A stretch of 60,247 nucleotides of DNA from Acidobacteriaceae bacterium (GTDB lineage Bacteria > Acidobacteriota > Terriglobia > Bryobacterales > Bryobacteraceae), in contig CAJCIT010000027.1 of the NCBI GenBank assembly GCA_903970405.1, forward strand, positions 1 to 60,247, written 5' to 3'. The notes under the pieces are model-generated. The model ran no database searches and was not told where the DNA came from. It worked only from the letters and a program-made list of their open reading frames with translations. Both the position numbers and the translations under genes were made by a program. Shown in pieces: positions 36,504-45,163 of the stretch. Within the stretch, counting starts at the first letter, position 1. Every line of letters starts with the position of its first letter.

Positions 36504-38561
36504 CTATCTAGTCCAAGTGAGTTGAAGATAAGCGCTACGTTCGATGGCGACATTTGGCCCGGCGTCCGCCACATACTCCAGGTGGTGAGCGTGAGGAAGA
36601 TCCCGCCCGTTCAGCGAGAGTTCAACATCGGGGCGGACTCGCCAGGCAAGACGGCAGTCTGCCGTGGAATAGGCGGGAATTCCCAGCGCCCAAAGCGCGC
36701 TAACGTAACGATAGGACACGTCAAACTGTAGCCTCTTCCCAAGATCGAGGGCCGATTGAGCCGAGATTTCGTGCTTCGGACTGCCTCCCTCAATGCTGGG
36801 GATGGTGCCGATGTCGCCGCTGGTAGCCGATTTCTGAAGGACCAGGTCGAGATAGGAATAAGATCCGCGTAACCGCCAGAATTTGACGGGGCGCCATTCC
36901 GGGGCGATCTCAAATCCCGTGCTGTGTCCCAGTAAGCCGTTGCGGAACTGCGCGGGCAGCAACAGGTGAAGGGGCGGTGGCGAGTCCGAAAGAGAGAACT
37001 GGTCCGAAATGAGTTCTTCATCGAACAAGTCGTGATAGTGGTTCAGAAAGCCCGCAAAGTCAACCAGTATCTTGTCGCCAAACAAGCGGCGGTAGCCGAG
37101 TTCGTAGCCGTTGAGTTGTTCCGGCGCGAAGTTCAGATTCGGCAGGAACGCGGCAAACGCCTGCAAGCCGTTTCCTGCCGGGCCGACATAACCGCTCAAT
37201 GTGAAATTTTCCTCGGCATCGGAGGGCGTGCGAAGGGCATGAGTGAAGGCGGCCCAGACAGTTTGATTGTGCGTGGGAGTCCAGGCGAGCCGAGCGCTGG
37301 GCTCGGGTTCAAACGCGGTGAAGTTAGTATGCAATAGTTTGGTGCCAAGGGTGACCGTCAGACGGTCGGGGATCAGGGCGATTTCGTCCTGCAGGAAAGC
37401 AGTGTACAACTGATCTGTCCGGTGGATCGGCGTAAAGGTGATGCCGGAAACGACAACAGGATCGTCGATGGCAATGACGCGTGCGCCTACGCCGAATGAG
37501 ATCTGCTGCCAGGAGTCAGGTTTGACGCGCTGCAGATAATCGACATCGTAGGTGGTGCGGTAGTCGGCGACGTTCGGTTCCCGGTGGTTGGTGCGATCGA
37601 TGTACGCCTCCACTTGAAGGTCATTGCCTGGTGAAAGAGTGCGCTGCCAGCGGCCAAGGATGTTGGCGCCGGAGAGGTATTCGTAGCCATAGAGGTTCTG
37701 CGAGTAGGGAGGAGTATAGCTGACGGCCCCCGCGCCTTCGCCCTCTTTTTCAACGTACCCATCGCCCTGGAGGGTGAAAAGGCCGCGGCCGACATCGTTC
37801 CACTCCATGCGGAAACCGGCTTGGGCGGAGCGCGACGCGTCGTAGTTGTTGCCGTCGGAATGGTATTCATGGGCGCCGGCGTAGCCCTTGACATAAGCGC
37901 GGTAGGTAAAATCGCGGCCATTGCCGCCGCCGTAGCGAGCCGTCACTTGGCCAAGGTCTTCATTGCCGCCGAGTGCGGAAACAAGCAAACCTTGAGTCTC
38001 TGTCGCACTCTTGGTGATGACGTTGATGACGCCATCCACGGCGTTGGGGCCCCAAATGACGCCGCCTGGTCCACGAATGACTTCGATGCGATCGATATCC
38101 ATCATGTCCGTGTCCTGCGCTTCCCAGTACGTGCCGGCGAACAGCGTGGTGTAGACGGTGCGGCCATCGATCATCACCAGAACGTTGCGCGTGAGGCGGG
38201 TTCCGAAGCCGCGAATGCCGATGGACCATCGATTCGAATCGATCCGCGCCACCTCCACGCCCGGTGCAAGGCGGAGGGCTTCCGGAATAGATGTGGCGCC
38301 CGAGCGGCGGATATCGTCGCCGGTAATCACGTAAATAGCCACTGGCGAGCGGAAGGCCGGCTCGGGCCCCTTGGAGGGCGTGGTGACTTCGATCTGCGAG
38401 AGTTCTTCGAGACTGAGCTTTTTCAGGCTTGCCGGATTGTCCAGGTTGGGCGGTGGAACGTCGGGTTCGGCCAGGAGAACTGAAATGAAAAGAAAAGCAG
38501 GGACTGAGAGCCTACGGGCGAATCGAACCAGGTCGGGCAGACCGGACGGATTCATCGACAT
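36504..38561 (-). CDS. TonB-dependent outer-membrane receptor
   Basis: A 685-residue receptor with signal peptide, a plug domain (about 55-170; VYVITGDDIRRSG-like, PEALRLAPGVEVARID, MMDIDRIEVIRGPGG, NAVDGVINVITKSA) and a beta-barrel ending with aromatic-rich SAYLQLTWTR. ATG 38561 opens the frame; ATG 38555 is equally possible. A short SLEELSQIEV segment after the signal resembles that of vitamin B12/catecholate-type receptors, but the ligand is unknown. It is first in a four-gene unit with YfiR-like, kinase and receiver genes, so it may act as sensor as well as importer. Confidence 0.88.
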   Translation of the reverse strand: MSMNPSGLPDLVRFARRLSVPAFLFISVLLAEPDVPPPNLDNPASLKKLSLEELSQIEVTTPSKGPEPAFRSPVAIYVITGDDIRRSGATSIPEALRLAPGVEVARIDSNRWSIGIRGFGTRLTRNVLVMIDGRTVYTTLFAGTYWEAQDTDMMDIDRIEVIRGPGGVIWGPNAVDGVINVITKSATETQGLLVSALGGNEDLGQVTARYGGGNGRDFTYRAYVKGYAGAHEYHSDGNNYDASRSAQAGFRMEWNDVGRGLFTLQGDGYVEKEGEGAGAVSYTPPYSQNLYGYEYLSGANILGRWQRTLSPGNDLQVEAYIDRTNHREPNVADYRTTYDVDYLQRVKPDSWQQISFGVGARVIAIDDPVVVSGITFTPIHRTDQLYTAFLQDEIALIPDRLTVTLGTKLLHTNFTAFEPEPSARLAWTPTHNQTVWAAFTHALRTPSDAEENFTLSGYVGPAGNGLQAFAAFLPNLNFAPEQLNGYELGYRRLFGDKILVDFAGFLNHYHDLFDEELISDQFSLSDSPPPLHLLLPAQFRNGLLGHSTGFEIAPEWRPVKFWRLRGSYSYLDLVLQKSATSGDIGTIPSIEGGSPKHEISAQSALDLGKRLQFDVSYRYVSALWALGIPAYSTADCRLAWRVRPDVELSLNGRDLPHAHHLEYVADAGPNVAIERSAYLQLTWTR

Positions 38562-38629
38562 GGCTGTCCCATAACCCTCGTATTGTAAGAAAACCGGCGA
38601 GTGAGTGAGAACTGGTAAAAGCCCGTGCC

Positions 38630-38745
38630 TGTGGGGCAGGCTGGCGCCTGCGGCCGATCGGCAATCGGCCCCTACGGCCGTTGCCTAACATCAGCGTCGA
38701 CGCTTCTGAGCCAACCCTTCCGAGCCGCGGCTTGGTTGGCGTGAC
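38630..38745. repeat. Family C repeat and decayed family A half copy
   Basis: GGCCGATCGGCAATCGGCCCC at 38652-38672 is the second family C palindrome. A degenerate family A half (CCGAGCCGCGGCTTGGTTGG) lies at about 38711-38745. They are in the 350-base gap 38562-38911, whose other content is the sigma-54 promoter candidate at 38870. Confidence 0.6.
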
Positions 38746-38869
38746 GCGCGCAATAGGCCGCTCCCGGCAATTTATGCTCGCTCTACACTGCATGTTCTGC
38801 AAGTATGTGCTAACGCCACAAACGCCATATCTCAATTAATCCATGTTACTTGCCCCCGCTCCTGTTCTT

Positions 38870-38885
38870 TGGCTGTGTAGTTGCA
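38870..38885 (+). promoter_or_regulatory. Candidate sigma-54 promoter of the BON/stress genes
   Basis: TGGCTGTGTAGTTGCA matches the -24 TGGC and -12 TTGCA elements with the exact 5-base spacing of the consensus TGGCAC-N5-TTGCA. Transcription would start near 38896, 16 bases before the BON-protein ATG. A sigma-54 activator gene lies 2.5 kb downstream on the opposite strand. The full -24 box has two mismatches (CTG for CAC). Confidence 0.65.
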
Positions 38886-38911
38886 GTGCAATGGATGGAC
38901 GGAGAAACATA

Positions 38912-39292
38912 ATGACACAACTCGTGAAACCTTGTCGCACGATACTTCTAGTTCTTTTCTTAACAAGTGCAACAGGAATGATGAGGGCGCAGGACCAGAC
39001 CCCTGCTCCGGACAACACGAAGCAAAATAAGTCAGGCGGGACCACTGCGGACGATCAGAAAAACAATCAAGCCGACCGCGAAACCACCCGGAAGATCCGG
39101 AAGGCGATCATCGCCGATAAATCCTTATCGACTTATGCTCACAACGTCAAGATCGTGACCGTGAATGGGTCAGTCGTTTTGAAGGGACCCGTGCGGTCTG
39201 AGGAAGAAAAGGCGGCCGTCGAAGCAAAGGCAAAGGAAGTGGCCGGCGGTGGAAGCGTGAACAGTGAATTGACAGTGGCGCCTCGCCACTAA
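38912..39292 (+). CDS. Exported BON-domain protein
   Basis: A 126-residue protein with a signal peptide (PCRTILLVLFLTSATGMMRA) and one BON domain (about 55-124; TTRKIRKAIIADKSLSTYAH, VKIVTVNGSVVLKGPVRS). BON domains bind phospholipid or help osmotic stability in the periplasm. ATG 38912 has GGAG 7 bases before; an earlier ATG at 38891 has no such site and would weaken the signal peptide. It is first gene behind the sigma-54 promoter candidate. Confidence 0.83.
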   Translation: MTQLVKPCRTILLVLFLTSATGMMRAQDQTPAPDNTKQNKSGGTTADDQKNNQADRETTRKIRKAIIADKSLSTYAHNVKIVTVNGSVVLKGPVRSEEEKAAVEAKAKEVAGGGSVNSELTVAPRH

Positions 39293-39294
39293 AT

Positions 39295-39312
39295 CACAGG
39301 CTAAGGCCTGTG
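39295..39312. promoter_or_regulatory. Short hairpin between BON and stress-protein genes
   Basis: CACAGGC (39295-39301) and GCCTGTG (39306-39312) form a 7-bp stem around a TAAG loop, just behind the BON stop at 39292. No T tract follows, so it is more likely an mRNA-stability hairpin or a minimal repeat than a full terminator; downstream genes probably remain on the same transcript. Confidence 0.5.
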
Positions 39313-39343
39313 CCAACAACAAAAACAAGGAGAACTTATAACA

Positions 39344-39910
39344 ATGTCCAATACTGCCGTGTTTGGTATTTATTCGAATGTAAAAAGCGCGGAACTTGCC
39401 CTCGCCGATATGCGGGCTGCCGGTTTCCGTATTGAAGATATCTCTGTGTTAGTGCCGGAAAACCTCGGCACGAAAGACCTGGCCTTTGTAAGAGGCACGA
39501 AGGCCCCCGAAGGCACAGCGGCCGGCGCCGTGTCAGGAGCGGTTATTGGAGGCGCCTTTGGGTGGCTGCTGGGCATCGGAGCACTGGCTATTCCAGGCCT
39601 TGGCCCATTTATTGCCGCCGGACCGATCATGGCGGCTCTCAGCGGAATCGGCCTGGGCGGTACGCTGGGCGCGCTTACAGGGGCCCTGGTCGCAATGGGC
39701 ATTCCTGAATACGAGGCAAAGCGTTACGAAGGCCTGGTAAAGACCGGCGGAATCCTGGTGTCGATCCATACTGACGATTCGCACTGGACCAAGCTGGCGA
39801 AAGAAATCCTCGAGCAGACCGGCGCCACTGATATCTCCTCGACAGGCGAATCGAAGGGCGATTATGCTAACTCGGGCACGCCCAGGTCGACAACCGCAAG
39901 TGCCCGTTAG
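39344..39910 (+). CDS. General-stress-type protein with central glycine-rich membrane hairpin
   Basis: A 188-residue protein. The N-terminal 50 residues resemble the heat-induced/YflT-like stress domain (VFGIYSNVKSAELALADMRA, ISVLVPEN). A central hydrophobic glycine-rich hairpin, about 65-125 (GAFGWLLGIGALAIPGLG), would enter a membrane, and a second domain (EYEAKRYEGLVKTGGILVSI) follows. AAGGAG lies upstream of the ATG 39344. Proteins of this kind cluster with YciE/YciF and BON proteins in stress loci; the molecular role is unknown. Confidence 0.78.
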   Translation: MSNTAVFGIYSNVKSAELALADMRAAGFRIEDISVLVPENLGTKDLAFVRGTKAPEGTAAGAVSGAVIGGAFGWLLGIGALAIPGLGPFIAAGPIMAALSGIGLGGTLGALTGALVAMGIPEYEAKRYEGLVKTGGILVSIHTDDSHWTKLAKEILEQTGATDISSTGESKGDYANSGTPRSTTASAR

Positions 39911-39950
39911 GCCCGTTAATCCCTCAAGATAGAAAAGGAGACGATAAGTA

Positions 39951-40457
39951 ATGGCGACAGTTCAAATGAGTTTGCAGGAATTATTTGCCGGCGAACTGAG
40001 AGATCTCTATAGCTCTGAATCGCAACTGGTGAAGGCCCTTCCCAAAATGGTGAAAGCGGCCAAATCGAAGGAGCTGAAGCAGGCTCTGGAAACCCATCTT
40101 GCCGAGACTGAACAGCAACTGGAACGAGTGAAGCAGGCCTTGAAGCTTGTGGGCGAGAAGGCGGCCGGCGAGCTCTGCAAGGGAATGCAGGGTATTGTGG
40201 CGGAGGGTGAGGAGAACATCAAGAAGAACGCCGGCGATTTGGCGCTGATCGGCGCGGGTGAGCGAGTGGAACACTATGAGATGGCGGCGTACGAAAGCGC
40301 GATCGCCATGGCCAAAGAGTTGGGCCTGAGCGAGGCGGAGGAGCTTCTGTCTGAATCCTTGCTGGAAGAGGAGAAGGCGGCCCAACTTCTATCGAAGCTT
40401 TCGAAGCCTATGCTGTCGGAGTTAGGCAAGACCGCGAGCACACCGGTGCGCCGGTAA
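39951..40457 (+). CDS. yciF: YciE/YciF ferritin-like stress protein (DUF892)
   Basis: A 168-residue four-helix protein of the ferritin-like DUF892 family: LQELFAGELRDLYSSESQL, HLAETEQQLERVKQ and RVEHYEMAAYESAIAMAKEL contain the glutamates and histidines for a di-metal site. Such proteins are induced by osmotic and general stress in enteric bacteria. AAGGAG precedes ATG 39951. It is the third gene of the BON-stress unit and is followed by a strong terminator at 40499. Confidence 0.9.
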   Translation: MATVQMSLQELFAGELRDLYSSESQLVKALPKMVKAAKSKELKQALETHLAETEQQLERVKQALKLVGEKAAGELCKGMQGIVAEGEENIKKNAGDLALIGAGERVEHYEMAAYESAIAMAKELGLSEAEELLSESLLEEEKAAQLLSKLSKPMLSELGKTASTPVRR

Positions 40458-40498
40458 ACGAAGACGAAAGACTAGCTCGTGTGAATGGTCAGAACCTT

Positions 40499-40529
40499 GG
40501 CGGTCTGCGAGGCAGGCCGCCCTTTTTTT
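40499..40529 (+). terminator. Rho-independent terminator after the stress genes
   Basis: GGCGGTCTGC and GCAGGCCGCC pair over 10 positions (one G-T wobble) around a GAG loop, and CTTTTTTT follows immediately. It lies 42 bases behind the yciF-like stop and ends the BON-stress-yciF transcript before the next gene. Confidence 0.9.
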
Positions 40530-40646
40530 GGTTCGGGCTACCGCTTTTGGAAGCGGCGACGCTTGTTGCGGATCGATTTCACGTTTCGCTAATTTCGTAC
40601 TTGGCAACCCAGGCCTAACGTGATCGCTGTGCGAAGAAGAGTTGAC

Positions 40647-41387
40647 ATGGCTGACCAATTGAGTAGTGAGCGCCCCACGGAAACTGAATTCCAAACCTTG
40701 GCGTATCTGATTGTGCACCACCTGAAGGAACCGGCAAGAACGATCCGCACGCGGGCTGAGTTGCTACTCGAAGCAGAGAAAGTCCAAGCACGGAACGAGA
40801 AATGGGTTGGTCCCACAGCGGCATCGTGCCTTGATCGCATTCTGCGCGCGGCCGATCGGGTAGATGACCTGGCAGGGTCGATCGCCCAATATGCTGACGA
40901 TCTGAGTAACGAAAATGAACCGCCGGAGGCCACAGATGCCGAGGCTGTATTACGCGCCGTCCGGCAAAAGTTAGGCAAGCTGATAGAGAACACGGGAGCC
41001 ACTGTTACTCATGGGCCTCTGCCGGCCCTGGAATGCCAGCCAACCCGATTCGCGCGGCTGCTTGAGAACTTGCTGAAAAACGCCATTCTCTACCGGCGTG
41101 AGCAACCGCCCGCGGTCCATGTGTGGGCCGAACCGATGAATGGATCATGGTTGTTTTCGATCGGCGATAACGGGACAGGGATTGAGCCTTTCGACTTAGA
41201 GCGCATCTTTGACCCTTTAAGCCGCCTCAAGAGCACAGGCTACCGCGGCCTGGGCATGGGCCTGGCCACTTGCCGTAGGATCGTATCGCACCATGGCGGC
41301 CGCATCTGGATGGAGTCTCAGGCAGGCGCCGGGTCTACAGTGCGCTTCACTCTCCCTGCCGGCGGTTGCGTGCCCGGTGCACGGTAG
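40647..41387 (+). CDS. Soluble histidine-kinase-like protein with altered H box
   Basis: A 246-residue protein with only a dimerisation/phosphoacceptor helix and an ATPase domain, no sensor or membrane segment. The H box reads VHHLKEPARTI where related kinases have SHDLKEPLRTI, so H24 is the likely acceptor. N box NLLKNAILYRR, G1 DNGTGI and G2 GLGMGLATCRRI are present. ATG 40647 is chosen over 40620 as it gives the natural N terminus MADQLSSERP. It stops 9 bases from the convergent sigma-54 activator, which could be its phosphotransfer partner. Confidence 0.8.
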   Translation: MADQLSSERPTETEFQTLAYLIVHHLKEPARTIRTRAELLLEAEKVQARNEKWVGPTAASCLDRILRAADRVDDLAGSIAQYADDLSNENEPPEATDAEAVLRAVRQKLGKLIENTGATVTHGPLPALECQPTRFARLLENLLKNAILYRREQPPAVHVWAEPMNGSWLFSIGDNGTGIEPFDLERIFDPLSRLKSTGYRGLGMGLATCRRIVSHHGGRIWMESQAGAGSTVRFTLPAGGCVPGAR

Positions 41388-41396
41388 GGACCGAAA

Positions 41397-42794
41397 TCAG
41401 ACCGTTTGTCGGCTCTCATACTCGGCAAGCCGGCTATACAGAGTCCGTTCGCTGATTCCGAGGATTTCCGCGGTCTTTCTCTTGTTATTGGCGTTCAGCT
41501 TGAGAGTTCTGCGGATATACGCCTCCTCCAAGTCGCTCAACTTGGCCCCGGGCTGAATTGGCAAGTCGCCGGACTCCAAAGAGTCGACGGGCGGGGGCGC
41601 GAAGTCGCTCTGGAATCCTCCCGGCAGGTGCCTCAACTCGATGGTCCCTTCGTTCGCGATGATGGTGGCCCGCTCCAGGACATTTCGCAATTCGCGAATG
41701 TTTCCAGGCCAGCGATGCTGTTTGAAGCGCCACAGCACTTCGTCGCTGACGTCGGTCACGCGGCATCCGTGCTTCTTGTTCAGGGTTGCCAGAATGGCCG
41801 CAATCAATTCAGGAAGATCGTGAAGCCGTTCGGTCAACGGAGGAAGGGGAATGGCAAAAACCTTCAGCCGGTAGAGCAGGTCCTCCCGAAATTTTTGTTT
41901 GGTGACAGCCGATTCCAGGTCGCAATTAGTCGCGGCGATGACTCGCACATCCACCTGGGTCTCGGCTTTTCCCCCCAGCCGGCGAACCTTGGAGTCTTCC
42001 AGAACCCGCAAGAGCTTGGCCTGCGTTTCGGGCGCCATCTCCCCAATCTCGTCCAGAAGAAGCGTGCCGCCATCGGCCTGCTCAAAACATCCGGCCCGGC
42101 GCTCCAGAGCCCCGGTAAACGCTCCCTTTTCATACCCGAACAGTTCGCTTTCCATCAATGTAGCGGGCAATGCGGCGCAATTGATTGCCACAAACGGACC
42201 GCCGGCGCGCGGGCTCAGGCGATGGATGGCGCGCGCCACCAACTCCTTGCCGGTCCCGCTCTTGCCGGTCACCAAGACTGAGACGGAGGCGGGGGCTGCC
42301 TGTCGAATGGCGTAGAACACCTGCGCCATGGCGGGCGAAGAGCCGACCATATCGCAGAGAACCCCCTGATGGCTCAAGTGGCGGCTCATCAGATCCGTCT
42401 GCGCGATCAGGTTCTTCTGGAGCAGCGCCCGCTCCAGAAGCGCCTTCAATACCTTGGGTTGGACGGGCTTTTCCAGGAACCAGAACGCCTTCAGATCGAG
42501 GACCACCGACATGGCCTTGTCGATACTTCCAAATGCCGTCAAAACAATGGAGGGTATTGCATCTCCGCGCTCTTTGATATGCCGCAGAAGACTCAGCCCA
42601 TCGAAGCCGGGCATCACAAGGTCGGTAACCACCGCGTCGATTTTGGTTGAGGAGAGAGCCTCTAAGGCCCGGTTGCCGCTCGATGCCGGAACCGCCGTAT
42701 AGCCGAAGGACGCCACCATCTGCCCGAGGTCTGTCAACTGCTCATCGTCGTCTTCCACGACGAGCACTCTGGCGCGTGAAATCGATGAGTTCAT
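41397..42794 (-). CDS. NtrC-family sigma-54-dependent response regulator
   Basis: A 465-residue activator of sigma-54 RNA polymerase. Receiver domain with D58 (DAVVTDLVMPG) at 1-125; AAA+ domain with Walker A GKSGTGKE (177-184), the sigma-54 contact loop GAFTGA (224-229) and LLDEIGEM; C-terminal Fis-type helix-turn-helix (KTAEILGISERTLYSRL). ATG 42794 is preceded by AAAAGGAAG; longer starts lack this. Together with the sigma-54 promoter candidate at 38870 and the kinase next door it would form one signal pathway controlling the stress genes. Confidence 0.92.
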   Translation of the reverse strand: MNSSISRARVLVVEDDDEQLTDLGQMVASFGYTAVPASSGNRALEALSSTKIDAVVTDLVMPGFDGLSLLRHIKERGDAIPSIVLTAFGSIDKAMSVVLDLKAFWFLEKPVQPKVLKALLERALLQKNLIAQTDLMSRHLSHQGVLCDMVGSSPAMAQVFYAIRQAAPASVSVLVTGKSGTGKELVARAIHRLSPRAGGPFVAINCAALPATLMESELFGYEKGAFTGALERRAGCFEQADGGTLLLDEIGEMAPETQAKLLRVLEDSKVRRLGGKAETQVDVRVIAATNCDLESAVTKQKFREDLLYRLKVFAIPLPPLTERLHDLPELIAAILATLNKKHGCRVTDVSDEVLWRFKQHRWPGNIRELRNVLERATIIANEGTIELRHLPGGFQSDFAPPPVDSLESGDLPIQPGAKLSDLEEAYIRRTLKLNANNKRKTAEILGISERTLYSRLAEYESRQTV

Positions 42795-42970
42795 AGTCAA
42801 ACTTCCTTTTGGGTCACGGGCCTCCATTATGCACGTCAATTGCCTTTCCGGACGTGTTGGAACGACGCCAGATTTCAGGATAAACAAGAAGTGTTATGCC
42901 TACCACCGGTAAAATCAATAGTCGATTTCCTACTAGGACTGCAAAATCTGCAGACCGCCGGTGGAGGCCC

Positions 42971-43000
42971 GTGCTTCTGAACCGCGCGCGTAAACAAGCG
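42971..43000. repeat. Family D dispersed repeat, copy 1
   Basis: A 30-base sequence beginning GTGCTTCTGAACCGCGCGCG recurs at 48733-48762 with one base changed. Both copies are intergenic. The GAACCGCGCGCG core is palindromic in CGCGCG. The rest of the 244-base gap 42795-43038 shows only the ribosome-binding site of the sigma-54 activator. Confidence 0.85.
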
Positions 43001-43038
43001 ATCGTCGCCAGGTTAGCTTATGCCGGCACCCGGCGTTC

Positions 43039-43830
43039 TTACCGGCGAACGGCCTGAAACCGAAAGGAGTAGCCGGCGCCGATGTAGTGGTTCACCGCTG
43101 CCGCCGAGAGGCCGATCCCGTAATGGACGTCGAGCTGCTGGCGGGGCGAAGCTTTGAAGGCAACTCCGAAATGCAAGAGGTGGCGTGGGCCGCCGCGTTC
43201 GGGAAAATCTCCGGCATATTCGATGAATGCATCCATCGGTTTTGTCAGTTGCCGGTCCATTAGAAGTGTGCCCTCACCTGTGACGTCACGCCGGTCCCCC
43301 TGAGTCGGCCAGTAAGTGGCGAACTGCCCGGCGGCGGTCCAATTATCGGAGATCTTGCGCGACCAAGGCAGTTGAAGCCCTGGGTCATAACCGTGACTCG
43401 AAAACGCGCGCGAGCCGGTTGGCATGCTCAGAAAGACGATGAATGAAACATCGAACCCACGCGCCGGACCGAGTTGTTGTTTCAGGCCGAGAGCGGCGTC
43501 CCCGAAGCCGGAGTAGGTGTCGGAGCCTGGGACATCAACGCGATAGAAATCCGGGATCGAGAAGCGCACTTCGGTTGTGGCGCTCAGTCCAAAACGGACG
43601 GCGGTCTCCGGGGCGTCGAAACTGCTCTGGCCCTGGCCGCTGCTGAACAGGAAGCCGTTCTCCAGTTGAAGACTGCCCTTCGGCACAACAACGCTGGATT
43701 CGGCAACGGCCGGCCGGTCGGTTGAAATCGCGTCATCACTGGGAGGAGGAGGCTGGACGGCGGTTTGCCCGGTGACATGGGGAACGCCGAGCAGCGCGAG
43801 AAAGCAAACGATGGAGATGCGTCCGAGCAC
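43039..43830 (-). CDS. Outer-membrane beta-barrel protein (phenol-degradation MetA/transporter-like)
   Basis: A 263-residue exported protein (MLGRISIVCFLALLGVPHVTG) with alternating beta-strands and the family wording ISTDRPAVAESSVVVPKG...LENGF and DAALGLKQQLG, typical of the putative MetA-pathway/transporter barrel family PF13557. The last residue is R behind F-Q-A-V, not the usual terminal F. Function is unknown; barrel location is inferred. It is separated from the permease genes by 70 bases on the same strand. Confidence 0.7.
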   Translation of the reverse strand: MLGRISIVCFLALLGVPHVTGQTAVQPPPPSDDAISTDRPAVAESSVVVPKGSLQLENGFLFSSGQGQSSFDAPETAVRFGLSATTEVRFSIPDFYRVDVPGSDTYSGFGDAALGLKQQLGPARGFDVSFIVFLSMPTGSRAFSSHGYDPGLQLPWSRKISDNWTAAGQFATYWPTQGDRRDVTGEGTLLMDRQLTKPMDAFIEYAGDFPERGGPRHLLHFGVAFKASPRQQLDVHYGIGLSAAAVNHYIGAGYSFRFQAVRR

Positions 43831-43900
43831 GTGAGAATCGTCAAGACTGCGCCGAGGGCGTCAGTCGCGCCAAACCGGTTTTTTAGATGGCGCGGAGCGG

Positions 43901-45142
43901 TTATTCGTAGCGTAGCGCTTCAACCGGGTTCAGCCGCGCGGCTTTGTTCGCCGGCCAGATACCGAAAAACAGGCCGACTCCCACCGAGACTGTAAACCCT
44001 AACACCGCCGCCCATGCCGGCACCGCCGCCGGCAGCGACGAGAAGATCAAGCGGCACAACAGCGCAATCAGCCATCCGAAAACGATGCCGGCGAGTCCGC
44101 CCATTCCAGTAAGAACCGCGGCTTCGAGCAGAAACTGCAGGACGATGTCGGACTTCTTTGCGCCGATCGCCTTACGGACGCCAATCTCGCGCGTCCGCTC
44201 CGTCACCGACACAAGCATGATGTTCATCACGCCAATACCGCCCACCAGCAGCCCAATGGAACTAAGTACCACCATCACGATGAAGGTCATCGAAGTGATC
44301 TTGCGGAAATCGTTCACCATCTGTTCGGCGGTCGAGAGCGCGAAGTTATCGGGCTTCGAGACCGGCACGCGCCGGTCAATGCGCAAAATTGTTGTTGTTT
44401 CATCGATCGCTTCCGGCAGCCTGCCTTCCGCGGCGGTAACAACAAGCGCATTCTCCTTCGCCGTCGGAAAGAAGCGGGTCATCGTGAAGTACGGAAGCAG
44501 AACCCGCTTGTCGTCGCTTCCAAAGAAGGAGGCGGCCGGGCGAAGCATGGTGCCCACCACCGTCAACTCGCGCCCATCCACGCTAATGCTCTTGCCGATC
44601 GGGTCTTCGTTGGCGAACAGGGCCTTCTTGACATCGGCGCCGAGGACGCACACGGGCATGCGGTGCCTGCTCTCTTCATCCGTCAAGAACCGGCCTTGGT
44701 CCATATCCACCTGACCTTCACGGGCATACGACTCTTCCACGCCCAACAGGTTGACCTGGTACATGTCGTTGCCTTTGTATCGGACATTGATGATGTTGCG
44801 GTCTGGCGGGAACATCATCGGCGAGACTTCCTGGCAAGCGTTGCATTTTTCGCGCAGACTCAGCGCGTTGTCATAAGTCAGGCTCTTGCGGAGCCGCTCC
44901 TCCGGCGTCAGGTCGGTCATCCGAAATCCAACGGGGAACTTGAAGACGATGATCGAGTTCGGCCCAAAGCTTCGAAGCACAGCGGTGATAGACGCATCGA
45001 AGCCGGTCAGGATGGCTCCCACTCCAATGATGGTGCCGGTTCCGATAATTACACCCAGGACGGTCAGAAACGCCCGCATCTTGTGCGCCCGGATGGTTTG
45101 CAAGGCCAGCGAAGTGCCGTTCACGATGGAAAGCCAACTCAT
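43901..45142 (-). CDS. MacB-type ABC transporter permease (1)
   Basis: A 413-residue permease with one N-terminal membrane helix (about 24-46), a periplasmic MacB_PCD domain, and three C-terminal FtsX-type helices (about 280-405; MNIMLVSVTERTREIGVRKA). The ending LNPVEALRYE is typical. Such proteins work with a separate LolD/MacB-type ATPase to move substrates or to transmit force across the envelope; none is adjacent. It follows a similar permease by 21 bases, so the two may form a heterodimer. Confidence 0.9.
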   Translation of the reverse strand: MSWLSIVNGTSLALQTIRAHKMRAFLTVLGVIIGTGTIIGVGAILTGFDASITAVLRSFGPNSIIVFKFPVGFRMTDLTPEERLRKSLTYDNALSLREKCNACQEVSPMMFPPDRNIINVRYKGNDMYQVNLLGVEESYAREGQVDMDQGRFLTDEESRHRMPVCVLGADVKKALFANEDPIGKSISVDGRELTVVGTMLRPAASFFGSDDKRVLLPYFTMTRFFPTAKENALVVTAAEGRLPEAIDETTTILRIDRRVPVSKPDNFALSTAEQMVNDFRKITSMTFIVMVVLSSIGLLVGGIGVMNIMLVSVTERTREIGVRKAIGAKKSDIVLQFLLEAAVLTGMGGLAGIVFGWLIALLCRLIFSSLPAAVPAWAAVLGFTVSVGVGLFFGIWPANKAARLNPVEALRYE

Positions 45143-45163
45143 GGTTTGGCCTCACGGCTGATG

